A DNA stretch of 64,000 nt from an uncultured Flavobacteriaceae bacterium (GTDB lineage Bacteria > Bacteroidota > Bacteroidia > Flavobacteriales > Flavobacteriaceae), in the NCBI GenBank assembly GCA_905181625.1, contig CAJIYJ010000007.1:372001-436000 (forward strand), written 5' to 3'. The notes under the pieces were generated by a model that did no database searches, was not told where the DNA came from, and worked only from the letters and a program-made list of their open reading frames with translations. Position numbers and translations under genes: made by a program. Shown here piece after piece: positions 9,026-17,321 of the stretch (its first letter is position 1; each line of letters opens with the position of its first letter).

Positions 9026-9411
9026 AAACTAGCCTTTATTTTTTCTGCAATTTCTTTAAATTCAGTTTCAGAAAATTTTTTTTTATTTACAAAAGTAACA
9101 TCTTTCATTTCATTAATTGGAATCAAATGAATATGGGCATGTGGCACCTCTAAACCAATAACTGACATTGCTATTCTTTCACATGGAACAGCTTTTTTTA
9201 AAGCCTTTGCAACTTTTTTAGAAAACAACATTAATTCATTGTACAACTCTGTATCTAAATCAAATATATTGTCTATTTCTTTTTTAGGAATACATAATGT
9301 GTGTCCTTCTGCATTTGGATTAATATCCAGAAAAGCTAAACAATTTTCAGTTTCAGCTACTTTATAGCAGGGAATTTCTTTATTAATAATTTTAGTAAAA
9401 ATTGAGGCCAA
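9022..9411 (-). CDS. HIT-family nucleotide hydrolase (HinT-like)
   Basis: A 129-residue histidine-triad protein. The triad is HAHIHLI at residues 91-97, and the N-terminal part reads SIFTKIINKEIPCYKV and LDINPNAEGHTLCIPK, typical of HinT purine nucleoside phosphoramidases. In vivo substrates of this branch are uncertain. It follows greA by 4 bases on the same strand, a greA-HIT pair common in Flavobacteriia, so cotranscription is likely. Confidence 0.92.
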   Translation of the reverse strand: MASIFTKIINKEIPCYKVAETENCLAFLDINPNAEGHTLCIPKKEIDNIFDLDTELYNELMLFSKKVAKALKKAVPCERIAMSVIGLEVPHAHIHLIPINEMKDVTFVNKKKFSETEFKEIAEKIKASF

Positions 9412-9415
9412 AACT

Positions 9416-9889
9416 TTATCTATCTATTGAAATTATTTCAAACTTTAATATGCCATTAGGAACAGTAACTTCTGCAATTTCTCCTATTTTTTTTCCTAAC
9501 AATCCTTTTCCTATTGGCGAATTAACAGAAATTTTTCCTGATTTTAAGTCAGCTTCACTCTCTGCAACCAAAGTGTAATTCATTTGCATTCGATTATTCA
9601 GGTTTTTGATCACAACTTTAGAAAGAACTAAAACTTTTGAAGTATCAAGTTTTGATTCATCTATCAATCTAGCATTTGACATAAATTCTTCCATTTTAGA
9701 AATTTTCATTTCTAACATTCCTTGAGCTTCTTTAGCGGCATCGTATTCAGCATTCTCACTTAAATCGCCTTTGTCTCTTGCCTCTCCAATTGCATTAGAG
9801 GCATTAGGGCGTTCAACGTCTTTAAGATAACTTAATTCATCTTTAAGTTTTTTTAAACCTTCTTTCGTATAATAAGAAACATCACTCAT
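9416..9889 (-). CDS. greA: Transcription elongation factor GreA
   Basis: A 157-residue factor that enters the RNA polymerase secondary channel and promotes cleavage of backtracked transcripts. The N-terminal coiled coil (YYTKEGLKKLKDELSYLK) carries the tip stretch ARDKGDLSENAEYDAAKE with the acidic residues that coordinate Mg in the active site. The C-terminal FKBP-like domain contains SPIGKGLLGKKIGE. The length matches the family. The gene has a recognisable -7 box and a hairpin followed by a U-run in its leader (separate entries), pointing to control by early termination. Confidence 0.95.
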   Translation of the reverse strand: MSDVSYYTKEGLKKLKDELSYLKDVERPNASNAIGEARDKGDLSENAEYDAAKEAQGMLEMKISKMEEFMSNARLIDESKLDTSKVLVLSKVVIKNLNNRMQMNYTLVAESEADLKSGKISVNSPIGKGLLGKKIGEIAEVTVPNGILKFEIISIDR

Positions 9890-9904
9890 CGTTATATATT
9901 TAAA

Positions 9905-9929
9905 ACAAAAAATCCCTCATAATTGGGAT
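9905..9929 (-). terminator. Hairpin plus U-run in greA leader (possible attenuator)
   Basis: On the minus strand the greA leader reads atccc, an 8-base loop, gggat, then a run of T. The stem is only 5 bp, but it sits between the predicted transcription start and the ATG and looks like a weak intrinsic terminator. Confidence 0.4.
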
Positions 9930-9935
9930 ATAAAA

Positions 9936-9943
9936 CAAATATA
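9936..9943 (-). promoter_or_regulatory. Promoter -7 box of greA
   Basis: The minus strand reads TATATTTG, an exact TAnnTTTG, 47 bases before the greA ATG. This predicts a start near 9929, so the leader hairpin begins almost at +1. No clear -33 element is visible. Confidence 0.5.
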
Positions 9944-9987
9944 CAAAATTATTAAGTGTATTAATTTTTGCTTATTTTCATCAAGTA

Positions 9988-10416
9988 ATGAATTACTATA
10001 GGTTTTTATTATTATTAATATTTTTTGGGACATCCTCTTGTTCAAAAAATCAATTAAACAACAACCCTTATCTCCAAGATATCTCTTTTGAAAAAGTAAT
10101 AAATTTAAACCTTCCTCAGTATGATAACCTAAAGTATAGTGGAGGTTCTATTTATTTACAATCAGGAGGAATAAAGGGCTTATTACTTTTTAATATTAAT
10201 GAGCAAATCATGGCTTGGGAGGCAAGCTGTCCAAATCATTTCCCCTCAGATTGCTCAACTATGGACATTAAGGGAGTACTGTCTTCTTGTAAATGCGAAA
10301 ACTTCAATTATAGTTTAGCAACTGGACAAATCCTGTCAGTTGGAAATGGAAACAATTACCCAATGCTTTCTTATTTTTCAGAAAAAAATGGCAATTCAAT
10401 TCGAATATCCAATTGA
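9988..10416 (+). CDS. Rieske-fold-like lipoprotein with altered cluster ligands
   Basis: A 142-residue predicted lipoprotein (lipobox GTSSC, Cys18). The middle resembles a Rieske [2Fe-2S] domain (LLLFNINEQIMAWEASCPNH, then TGQILSVGNG, which mirrors the usual TG-xx-xxxG after the second cluster loop). The candidate ligands are C81, H84, C89, C101 and C103. The second loop reads CKCENF where a canonical Rieske has CxxH, so a normal two-Cys two-His site is not formed. It could bind a different metal centre or none. The gene converges end to end with a TonB receptor, 2 bases apart. Confidence 0.65.
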   Translation: MNYYRFLLLLIFFGTSSCSKNQLNNNPYLQDISFEKVINLNLPQYDNLKYSGGSIYLQSGGIKGLLLFNINEQIMAWEASCPNHFPSDCSTMDIKGVLSSCKCENFNYSLATGQILSVGNGNNYPMLSYFSEKNGNSIRISN

Positions 10417-10417
10417 G

Positions 10418-12826
10418 TTAATAATTCACATTAATATTAATCATTATATTTCTACCCAAATCGTGTGAATAATTACGCATACGGTTAAGATAGTTTTTAT
10501 ATGATTTATCTAACAAGTTATTTATGCTAAGTCCTATTTTTATTTTTGATTTATTCTCTGTACTTAGTTCAATAGTAGATCTGAAATTTAATAAATGGTA
10601 AGCTTCAGGAGATGAACTAACATCTACTAATTCCATTTTTCCGGTAGTAGGAACAAATACTTCAAAGTTATTATTAGGAAATTCATTTTGTTTAAAAATG
10701 TAATCACTTTGAATTGAAAGAATTAAATTATGAAACTTTGAATTTTTATATAAAATTTCATTTTTCAAATTTAAAGGAGGCATATTAATCAAGGGGATAT
10801 CATTAGATGTATCAATCCCTCTTAAAAAAGATATTTGATTTTTTAAAGTAAATTTTTCAATAAAATCATAACTTATATCGCTATCAATTCCCCAAATACG
10901 AGCATTAGTTTGCATGTATTCCCAAACTTGAAAACTTCCTCTAACTGTTTGTTGAATTTCTATTGGATTGATAAAGATAAAGTCAACAATTGAATTTATG
11001 TATGGATTAAATGTGATCCTTATATTATTCTTTGTGTGTGATAGCGTCAATCCTACTTTGTGGCTTTTTTCAGAACTAAAACTTAAGTCACCAAGTTCTA
11101 TTCTAGCGGACGAATGATGTAATCCTTCGCTAAAAAGTTCGGAGGGATTAGGAGCCCTAGATCCAATTGAATAATTTAGTAATACACTATTAAATATGTT
11201 TACTTTTTTTGATAATCCAATCGTGGCAGAGAAATTATTAAAATTTCGTTTTGGATTAGTCAACACTTGATTACTTAATTCTTTAACAACTATATCTTGA
11301 TATATCTTGTTATAGTTTCTAGATTCCCAAAACGATTTTCTATAATACTTTAATGCATCAATTTTGGAATAATCAAATCTTATACCACCCTCCAACAACC
11401 AATTTTTATTTAATTTTATATTGGATATGACATAACTTCCAAAATCATATTTATCATAATCAGGAATTATTCTTTTAACTCCTGTCTCCGGATTTGGGAA
11501 ATTATTTTGAAATTCTCCTTTTATCCCAAATTTAAAATAAAATTTATCTGAAAAACTAGAGTCAAAATCTATTATCAACGTATGTGTTTTAAGTCTCAAA
11601 TCAGTTGATGCTGTATTTTTATTAATTCCTCTTCTAATATCAAATTCTAATCTCTTGTTATTTTGAAAATGATATTGTAAAGTTGCTTTTCCAAATCCTT
11701 GAAATCTTTTGTAAACTTTAGACTTAATCAAGTTATGAGTTACCTTTTGCTTAGGAGCATTTATTTTATAAGTAAAATCATCAACATACAAAATAGAGTC
11801 ACTATTTATTGCTCTAATTTGATCCCCAGCAGTATGTAAATGAGAGGCTTGTAAAATTCCTATTTCATTATTTATGGAAGATAAAAAAAATTCAAAACCA
11901 TAATTAAAACGGTTTAATCCAATTTGAAAAGAGGCACTTTTATCAATAAATCCCGTATTACTCATTATATAATCTGGAGCATTAAAATCTCCAAATCTTT
12001 TTAAAGTTCCTTGTAATGTAGAGAACCATCCACTTTCATAAGTTCTTGTTAATTTAGATACAATTGAGCCACCTTCACCATTACTTCCCCCATAAATTAA
12101 AGTTTTTCCATATAAACTATCTATTAAAAAAGTTTTCGACGGTTCAGCTATAACAATACCACCAATTGCACTACCACTATATTGAAGAGCTCCAGCACCT
12201 TTAATTACATATATATTTCCTGCAGAATTAATATCTATACTTGGAGCATGTTCAATACCCCATTGTTGGTCCTGTATATTAACTTCGTTATTTAATATAT
12301 CAACTCGACTACCGTACAAACCGTTAATAATTGGCTTTACAATGGAATTTCCTGAATTAATGGATGAAATTCCAGAAACATTTTTTAAAATATCACCAAG
12401 ATTAGAATTAAAATTATCGTCAATTATTTCTTTAGAAATTTTATTTTCATAAATGGTTTTTGATCTTTTATTTGAGTCTCCTAAAACAATCACTTCGTTG
12501 AGCTCATTTATATGATGTTCTAATTTTATAACTTTTTCCAGATTACCATTAAGGTTAATTGATAGTGATTTAGATTTACATTTTAGATGAGAAATTGTAA
12601 TTTTGTAGTTTTCCTGACAAAGTCCAACAAATTCAAAAAACCCGTTTTCATCACTTAAAATATTTTGATCTAATCCCTCAATACTTATAACAGCATTTGA
12701 AAGTGGAGATTCATCATGTAAGTCCATAACAGTTCCACTAAAATTATAACTACAATTTTGAGAATGAATTTCTAGAGATGAAAGCACTAGAAAGTAAAAT
12801 ATTAGAAAAGGTAATTTTAATTTCAT
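10418..12826 (-). CDS. TonB-dependent receptor, carboxypeptidase-like N-domain (candidate metal uptake)
   Basis: An outer-membrane receptor of about 802 residues. A signal peptide (KLPFLIFYFLVLSSLEIHSQ) is followed by a carboxypeptidase-D-like beta domain (FSGTVMDLHDESPLSNAVI), a plug (GDILKNVSGISSINSG; VIKGAGALQYSGSAIGGIV) and a long barrel ending LGRNIMININVNY. The frame extends to 12871, but Met16 precedes the signal peptide and is the better start. It is last in a minus-strand run after a small His/Cys secreted protein and an acidic lipoprotein, which suggests a metal or metal-complex ligand. The substrate is inferred, not shown. Confidence 0.85.
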   Translation of the reverse strand: MKLKLPFLIFYFLVLSSLEIHSQNCSYNFSGTVMDLHDESPLSNAVISIEGLDQNILSDENGFFEFVGLCQENYKITISHLKCKSKSLSINLNGNLEKVIKLEHHINELNEVIVLGDSNKRSKTIYENKISKEIIDDNFNSNLGDILKNVSGISSINSGNSIVKPIINGLYGSRVDILNNEVNIQDQQWGIEHAPSIDINSAGNIYVIKGAGALQYSGSAIGGIVIAEPSKTFLIDSLYGKTLIYGGSNGEGGSIVSKLTRTYESGWFSTLQGTLKRFGDFNAPDYIMSNTGFIDKSASFQIGLNRFNYGFEFFLSSINNEIGILQASHLHTAGDQIRAINSDSILYVDDFTYKINAPKQKVTHNLIKSKVYKRFQGFGKATLQYHFQNNKRLEFDIRRGINKNTASTDLRLKTHTLIIDFDSSFSDKFYFKFGIKGEFQNNFPNPETGVKRIIPDYDKYDFGSYVISNIKLNKNWLLEGGIRFDYSKIDALKYYRKSFWESRNYNKIYQDIVVKELSNQVLTNPKRNFNNFSATIGLSKKVNIFNSVLLNYSIGSRAPNPSELFSEGLHHSSARIELGDLSFSSEKSHKVGLTLSHTKNNIRITFNPYINSIVDFIFINPIEIQQTVRGSFQVWEYMQTNARIWGIDSDISYDFIEKFTLKNQISFLRGIDTSNDIPLINMPPLNLKNEILYKNSKFHNLILSIQSDYIFKQNEFPNNNFEVFVPTTGKMELVDVSSSPEAYHLLNFRSTIELSTENKSKIKIGLSINNLLDKSYKNYLNRMRNYSHDLGRNIMININVNY

Positions 12827-12908
12827 ATTTAAATTAAAATTACCTTTTCTAAAATTAATAAAATTTGACATGTATATTAAGATAGAATAACTCTATAAAA
12901 AATGGCTG

Positions 12909-13451
12909 TTATTCTATAACTATATCAAAAGTAGCTTCAATATCTGTATCTCCACCAGCATCAGCTAAACCTGTATTTGGTTTTTTTGGCTTGTGTCTTA
13001 AAGTAAATGTTAACTTTCCAGAACTTGCTGAAAGACTTTTAACATCAAATTTAGTTCCTAAAGGATTGCCATTTGAATCATTATTAGTAGATGCAACTCC
13101 CATTGTTAAGCCAGAACCTACAGTGTAAAATAATTGATGGTCATCAGCTTCTTCCTCAACTTCTAATGTGATATCTTCAGCAGGAGTTTCAGTTTCGTTT
13201 AGAAATTTAACACTACCTGAGTAGGTAAGGGATGCTTTTAAATCGCCTGAAACAGTAACAACTGGTGCGTTTGGACCATCTCCATCTAGATCTTGAGTTT
13301 TTAGAGTGACATTGGTAGACGCATCGCTTGGAACAAGTGTTACAATCATAGTAGTTATAACTTCCTCTTCGTTTACAGCTATTGGATCGTCCTTAGAGCA
13401 GGAAGAGAATAAAAGTAATGCCACTACAGCATATGTATATAATTTTTTCAT
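12909..13451 (-). CDS. Lipoprotein of the flavobacterial 'type 1 periplasmic binding fold' group
   Basis: A 180-residue lipoprotein (lipobox LFSSC, Cys18) with a beta-rich body and strongly acidic stretches (AEDITLEVEEEADDH; QDLDGDGPNAPVV). Database entries of this type sit beside TonB receptors in Flavobacteriia and are often labelled type 1 periplasmic binding fold; the ligand is not known to me. The Asp/Glu-rich parts and the neighbours (a His/Cys small protein upstream, a receptor downstream) fit a surface or periplasmic capture protein for a cation. That function is inference. Confidence 0.7.
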   Translation of the reverse strand: MKKLYTYAVVALLLFSSCSKDDPIAVNEEEVITTMIVTLVPSDASTNVTLKTQDLDGDGPNAPVVTVSGDLKASLTYSGSVKFLNETETPAEDITLEVEEEADDHQLFYTVGSGLTMGVASTNNDSNGNPLGTKFDVKSLSASSGKLTFTLRHKPKKPNTGLADAGGDTDIEATFDIVIE

Positions 13452-13493
13452 TATTATTTATTTAATTTGTATTTATTTGAACTATTTTGATAC

Positions 13494-13808
13494 TTATGAA
13501 AACAAATAATTTGAGGGTGGTCCTCTTAAATAAAAACAATTAATGAAAGAAAAAGAGGTTGTCTCTTTTTGAACAATTATAACTTCTTTAGAAAAAAATA
13601 ATTGATTGTATGAATATTTAAATTCATTTGAGCTATAATCAAAATTTAATCTTAAAAAATCGCAAGTAGAACATTCTATTTCTTTCTCATGAAAATGAGT
13701 TTTTTGATCGTGACAAACAATATGATCCTCAGAAATAACATGATTTAAGCCAAATAAGGTAGGTAGGCTTAAAATGCATAAAAGAAATAAGCTTATTGTT
13801 TTTTTCAA
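13494..13808 (-). CDS. Small secreted His/Cys protein heading the receptor operon
   Basis: A 104-residue exported protein. An N-terminal signal peptide (LFLLCILSLPTLFGL) is followed by a cluster of potential metal ligands: C32, H33, H38, H40, C46 and C49 (CHDQKTHFHEKEIECSTC). The C-terminus contains LRGPPS, like the RAPP-type ends of small exported proteins found near metal-transport genes. It is the first gene of a run with the lipoprotein and the TonB receptor. A metal-related role is plausible from ligands and context; the exact function is unrecognised. Confidence 0.6.
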   Translation of the reverse strand: MKKTISLFLLCILSLPTLFGLNHVISEDHIVCHDQKTHFHEKEIECSTCDFLRLNFDYSSNEFKYSYNQLFFSKEVIIVQKETTSFSFINCFYLRGPPSNYLFS

Positions 13809-13852
13809 GAGTGTAAAAATATAACTTTATTTATTAAAAATACTCTAGTATT

Positions 13853-16015
13853 TTAAAATTTTAGTGTCAAACCAAGTAAAAAGTTCCTTGTTGCCTGAGG
13901 ATAGTAACCTGCACCATCTAATGTTTTAACTTGTCCAGGGCTAGACCATGTGTCATCGTAAGTATAATAATATCCATTAGAGATGTATTCAACATCAAAA
14001 ATATTATTAACTAATCCTGAAATTACTATGGCTTTAAAAATGCGATTTGGATTTATTTCGTATGAAATATTAAAATCATTTACAAAATAACTTTCAAGTT
14101 TTGAATTAATCGCATCTGTATTTCCCATATACTGATCACCAACATATTTTGATAAAATACTTAGGGTAAAATTATCTTTAGGGCTAAATATAATTGAGCT
14201 TGAAGTCATAAGTTCTGGTGAAAATGAGATGTTTGTTTTACCAAAATCAAAAATTTTACCATTTTTTCGAGATAAAATTTGTTTATTCTTGTTTGAACTA
14301 AGTGTCATATTAGAATTAACAGTAAAAAAATCCGACAACTTTATATTTAGATCAGCCTCTATACCAATTCTATAACTTGAACCAGTGTTTTCTCTTATCG
14401 GAGTTCCGACATCATCTAACGCTCCTGTAAGCACTAACTGCTCATTATACAGCATGTAATAAGAGTTTAAATTCAATTTTAATCCATTTTTCCTATAACG
14501 CCATCCTAATTCAAAGTCATTTAACTGTTCTGGCTTTATATTAGGATTGCTCTCGTAATCACTTCTACTTGGCTCTCTATTCGCTCTTGAATAAGATCCA
14601 TAAAGAATAGAGTCTGAGTTTAGTTTGAATGACAAACCAAACTTTGGATTAAAAAAACTATAAGACCGATCAATAACCATATTAACTAAATCTGAGGTTA
14701 ATCCAATAGTTTTGTAACCAACATTTCTAAGTTGAAGATCACCATAAAGTTCTGTTTTTTCGTTCAATAAATAAGATGCTTTTGTAAAAATACTGAAATC
14801 TGTTTTCCTTCCATTTCCCTCATAATAACGATCTCTTATTGATGCGTTTTTTCCAAATTGACGAGCCCATATTACTTCACCAAAATGATCTCCACTGTAA
14901 GTGCTATATAAGCTACTGAAAGTCATATTTAAATCAGTGCTTTGGTAATTTACTGATGCGTTTAATACATAGAAATTATTGTCAAGCCAACGTCTTCTTA
15001 TCAGATCCGTTGTCTCTGTTTTAAGTCCATTAGCATCTAAATCCGATTCTACAATTCCACCATATGTTTTAATAGAATCGTCTTTTCTGAATTGTTCAAA
15101 ATATCCACGACCATAAGTATAATTTAAACCAATATTAGTTGACCAACTTTGATTTAACTTTTCGTTCCAATGAAATTGGTAATGATCTTGTTTATAATTG
15201 TCAATTTCATTTTCATAAGTGTAAGGATTCTGACGTCTATTTTCTAAAATTTGATCTTTTGAAACACCATTCCAAGATTGATATGTTTTCTCGTGACCTC
15301 CAAATGCCAAAGCTTTTATAAATGTGGAGCCCTTGAGATAAGATCCTTGCAAGAAATAAGATTTTAAATCTGAAAATGCTCTGTCAATATATCCATCAGA
15401 ATCAATTTTAGATAATCTTCCTGAAAGTTCAAAAGCATTATTTAATTTTCCTGAACTAAATTTAACTGTGTTTTTATAAGTATCGTAGCTGCCAACAGAA
15501 TTCGAAATCTCTGCATATGCATCTTCAGAAACAGCATCTGTTAATATGTTGATACTCGCTCCAAATGCGCCTGAACCATTTGTTGATGTGCCTACGCCTC
15601 TTTGAACTTGTAAACTCTCAATGGATGAAGTAAAATCTGGTAAATTTACCCAATAAGTTCCTAGAGATTCTGTATCATTAAAAGGAATACCGTTAATAGT
15701 AATGTTTGTAGACTGAGCACTTACTCCCCTAATACGAATTCCTGTGTATCCAATACCCGCTCCTGCATCTGATGTTGTAACTACAGAAGGTAAAAAATTT
15801 AATAAAATTGGCAAATCTTGACCTAGGTTTTTTAAAGATAATTCAGTTTTAGAAATATTAGAATGACTAAATGGTGCGGAATATTTGACACGAATAGATT
15901 CAACAATAACTTCATCTAAGTTTTGTTTAGTTCCTTGCAGAGTATCCAATATTTTTTCTTGAGAAAATAAATTAAAAGATATTATTAATGATAAAAAGTA
16001 TATGGAATTTTTCAT
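13853..16015 (-). CDS. TonB-dependent receptor under TPP riboswitch (thiamine uptake)
   Basis: An outer-membrane receptor of about 720 residues with a signal peptide (KNSIYFLSLIISFNLFSQ), a TonB-box-like stretch (NLDEVIVESIRV), a plug (LLNFLPSVVTTSDAG; IESLQVQRGVGTSTNGSGAF) and a barrel ending ATRNFLLGLTLKF. Met22 of the open frame (16015) is chosen because the upstream part of that frame lies inside the riboswitch. The TPP riboswitch directly in front, and the PnuC-type permease and kinase genes beyond it, identify the likely substrate as thiamine or a phosphorylated or precursor form. Expression should fall when cellular TPP is high. Confidence 0.88.
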   Translation of the reverse strand: MKNSIYFLSLIISFNLFSQEKILDTLQGTKQNLDEVIVESIRVKYSAPFSHSNISKTELSLKNLGQDLPILLNFLPSVVTTSDAGAGIGYTGIRIRGVSAQSTNITINGIPFNDTESLGTYWVNLPDFTSSIESLQVQRGVGTSTNGSGAFGASINILTDAVSEDAYAEISNSVGSYDTYKNTVKFSSGKLNNAFELSGRLSKIDSDGYIDRAFSDLKSYFLQGSYLKGSTFIKALAFGGHEKTYQSWNGVSKDQILENRRQNPYTYENEIDNYKQDHYQFHWNEKLNQSWSTNIGLNYTYGRGYFEQFRKDDSIKTYGGIVESDLDANGLKTETTDLIRRRWLDNNFYVLNASVNYQSTDLNMTFSSLYSTYSGDHFGEVIWARQFGKNASIRDRYYEGNGRKTDFSIFTKASYLLNEKTELYGDLQLRNVGYKTIGLTSDLVNMVIDRSYSFFNPKFGLSFKLNSDSILYGSYSRANREPSRSDYESNPNIKPEQLNDFELGWRYRKNGLKLNLNSYYMLYNEQLVLTGALDDVGTPIRENTGSSYRIGIEADLNIKLSDFFTVNSNMTLSSNKNKQILSRKNGKIFDFGKTNISFSPELMTSSSIIFSPKDNFTLSILSKYVGDQYMGNTDAINSKLESYFVNDFNISYEINPNRIFKAIVISGLVNNIFDVEYISNGYYYTYDDTWSSPGQVKTLDGAGYYPQATRNFLLGLTLKF

Positions 16016-16057
16016 ATTTAAATTTGTTATAAAAAATAGGATATACTTTGTGTAGAT

Positions 16058-16133
16058 AACAATTTCCCTTTCCAGCATTACATGGCAGGTTCGTTGGGTA
16101 TAATCTCAGCCTTAGCACCCCATTCAATTTAAA
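16058..16133 (-). promoter_or_regulatory. TPP riboswitch (THI element)
   Basis: The minus strand shows the conserved TPP aptamer landmarks in order: ggggtgc, then ggctgaga, tataccc, gaacctg, taatgctgg and aaaggga. The ends can pair through short aatt segments. It lies between a TATATTTG -7 box and the receptor ATG at 16015, so the aptamer forms the 5' leader of that transcript. Confidence 0.92.
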
Positions 16134-16135
16134 CT

Positions 16136-16143
16136 CAAATATA
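16136..16143 (-). promoter_or_regulatory. Promoter -7 box for the TPP-riboswitch transcript
   Basis: TATATTTG on the minus strand lies just upstream of the aptamer and predicts a start near 16129, almost at the first base of the riboswitch. The spacing supports both calls. Confidence 0.55.
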
Positions 16144-16161
16144 CGTTAAAAAGAAATAGAT

Positions 16162-16728
16162 TTAAATATTATTTAATAATTTATCTATTTCTTTTGTTGA
16201 AGTTTGGATTCTATTATTTAGATCTCCAGAAACTAAAATATAAGGTCTTTTATATTTAATTAAAGCTTCTTTAAAGGAATTAAACATCTCTTTTCTATTG
16301 TTTGGTCTGTCTCTTAGATCATCTTTAAACCAAGGAATATCTATGTCAGTTAAAATATATAAATCATATTTATTCTGAATTGCATGTTTTTCTAAAAGAG
16401 GGTCACAGAATCCATTGTAATAGGTTTCAGAATAAACTTTAGTTTCTAATAAATCTGTGTCACAGATTAAAAGATTGTTGGCTTTTTTTGAAAATTTATT
16501 TTCTAAATTAATTTGTCCATAAGCAATCGGAATAATATCTTTTAATTCACATGTTTTTTTTTCTTTATCCCATTTATTCTGCAGGTAATCACGAGCATAT
16601 TCTTCGACCCAATAAGAGTTATAATAATTAGCTAATTCTCTAGAAAGGGTGGTTTTTCCAGAGGATTCAGGGCCAAAAAGAACTACTTTTAGGCAGTTTG
16701 ATGAGATTTGTTTAAGGTTTTTTTCCAT
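16162..16728 (-). CDS. NadR-like P-loop kinase (candidate thiamine or ribosylnicotinamide kinase)
   Basis: A 188-residue ATPase/kinase of the NadR C-terminal type (AAA_28). The Walker A is GPESSGKTT at residues 19-27; VEEYARDYL, LLICDTDLLETKVYSE and LYILTDIDIPWFKDDLRDRP follow, all typical of ribosylnicotinamide kinases. There is no nucleotidyltransferase domain. It overlaps the PnuC-like gene by 40 bases and sits upstream of the TPP-controlled receptor, so thiamine phosphorylation after import is as likely as NR phosphorylation. Sequence alone does not decide the substrate. Confidence 0.82.
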   Translation of the reverse strand: MEKNLKQISSNCLKVVLFGPESSGKTTLSRELANYYNSYWVEEYARDYLQNKWDKEKKTCELKDIIPIAYGQINLENKFSKKANNLLICDTDLLETKVYSETYYNGFCDPLLEKHAIQNKYDLYILTDIDIPWFKDDLRDRPNNRKEMFNSFKEALIKYKRPYILVSGDLNNRIQTSTKEIDKLLNNI

Positions 16729-17318
16729 GAATAATAGCCTGCAATTGCGATAAAAGTAAAGATTAAATACTGTAAGCTTGTAAAAGTTAATCCTTTATAG
16801 AAATATAGAGGAACTGAAATAATATCTCCGACAATCCAAAAAATCCAATTTTCAATTTTTCTTTTGGCCATCAACCACATTCCTACAAAAAATATTGCCG
16901 TTGTTAAATTATCTATATAAGCTGTAACACTGTCCCACTTATCAAAATATACATAAACTAAATAAATAAACATTAGAGATGACACGAAAATAATAATGGA
17001 TACTTTCTTTTCTTTAGAGTTTATAGATGTAATTTGGGTTACAGAATTATCTTTTTTTCTAGTCCATATATACCAGCCATAAATACTCATGACAAAATAA
17101 TATGCATTAATAATCATATCACCTAAAAGAACCCATTTATAAAGCAAATAAATAAAAATAGCAGTTGATATCATGCCTGTTGGAAATACAAGAATATTAT
17201 TGTTTTTTGAAAACCAAACACTGGAAATTCCTAAAAAAACAGCAATAATCTCTAAGGCAATATCTATAGATTGATATTGAGAATACTGTTCGAACATTAA
17301 GTTTAAAAAATCATACAT
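16689..17318 (-). CDS. PnuC/PnuT-family vitamin permease
   Basis: A 209-residue inner-membrane protein with about seven helices and the Pnu-family hallmarks: the early stretch ALEIIAVFLGISSVWFSKNNN, INAYYFVMSIYGWYIW in the middle and NWIFWIVGDIISVPLYFYKG near the C-terminus. Pnu proteins move unphosphorylated nicotinamide riboside (PnuC) or thiamine (PnuT) by facilitated diffusion, relying on a kinase to trap the substrate. The overlapping kinase gene and the neighbouring TPP riboswitch favour PnuT. It starts 3 bases after the phosphopantetheinyl transferase stop. Confidence 0.85.
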   Translation of the reverse strand: MYDFLNLMFEQYSQYQSIDIALEIIAVFLGISSVWFSKNNNILVFPTGMISTAIFIYLLYKWVLLGDMIINAYYFVMSIYGWYIWTRKKDNSVTQITSINSKEKKVSIIIFVSSLMFIYLVYVYFDKWDSVTAYIDNLTTAIFFVGMWLMAKRKIENWIFWIVGDIISVPLYFYKGLTFTSLQYLIFTFIAIAGYYSWKKTLNKSHQTA

Positions 17319-17321
17319 CGA

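Noticed and set aside
13306-13509. Plus-strand 67-residue frame
   Set aside because: It is antisense to the lipoprotein signal peptide region and has no recognisable features.
16016-16078. N-terminal extension of the thiamine receptor frame to 16078
   Set aside because: It lies within the TPP riboswitch leader and precedes a clean signal peptide at 16015.
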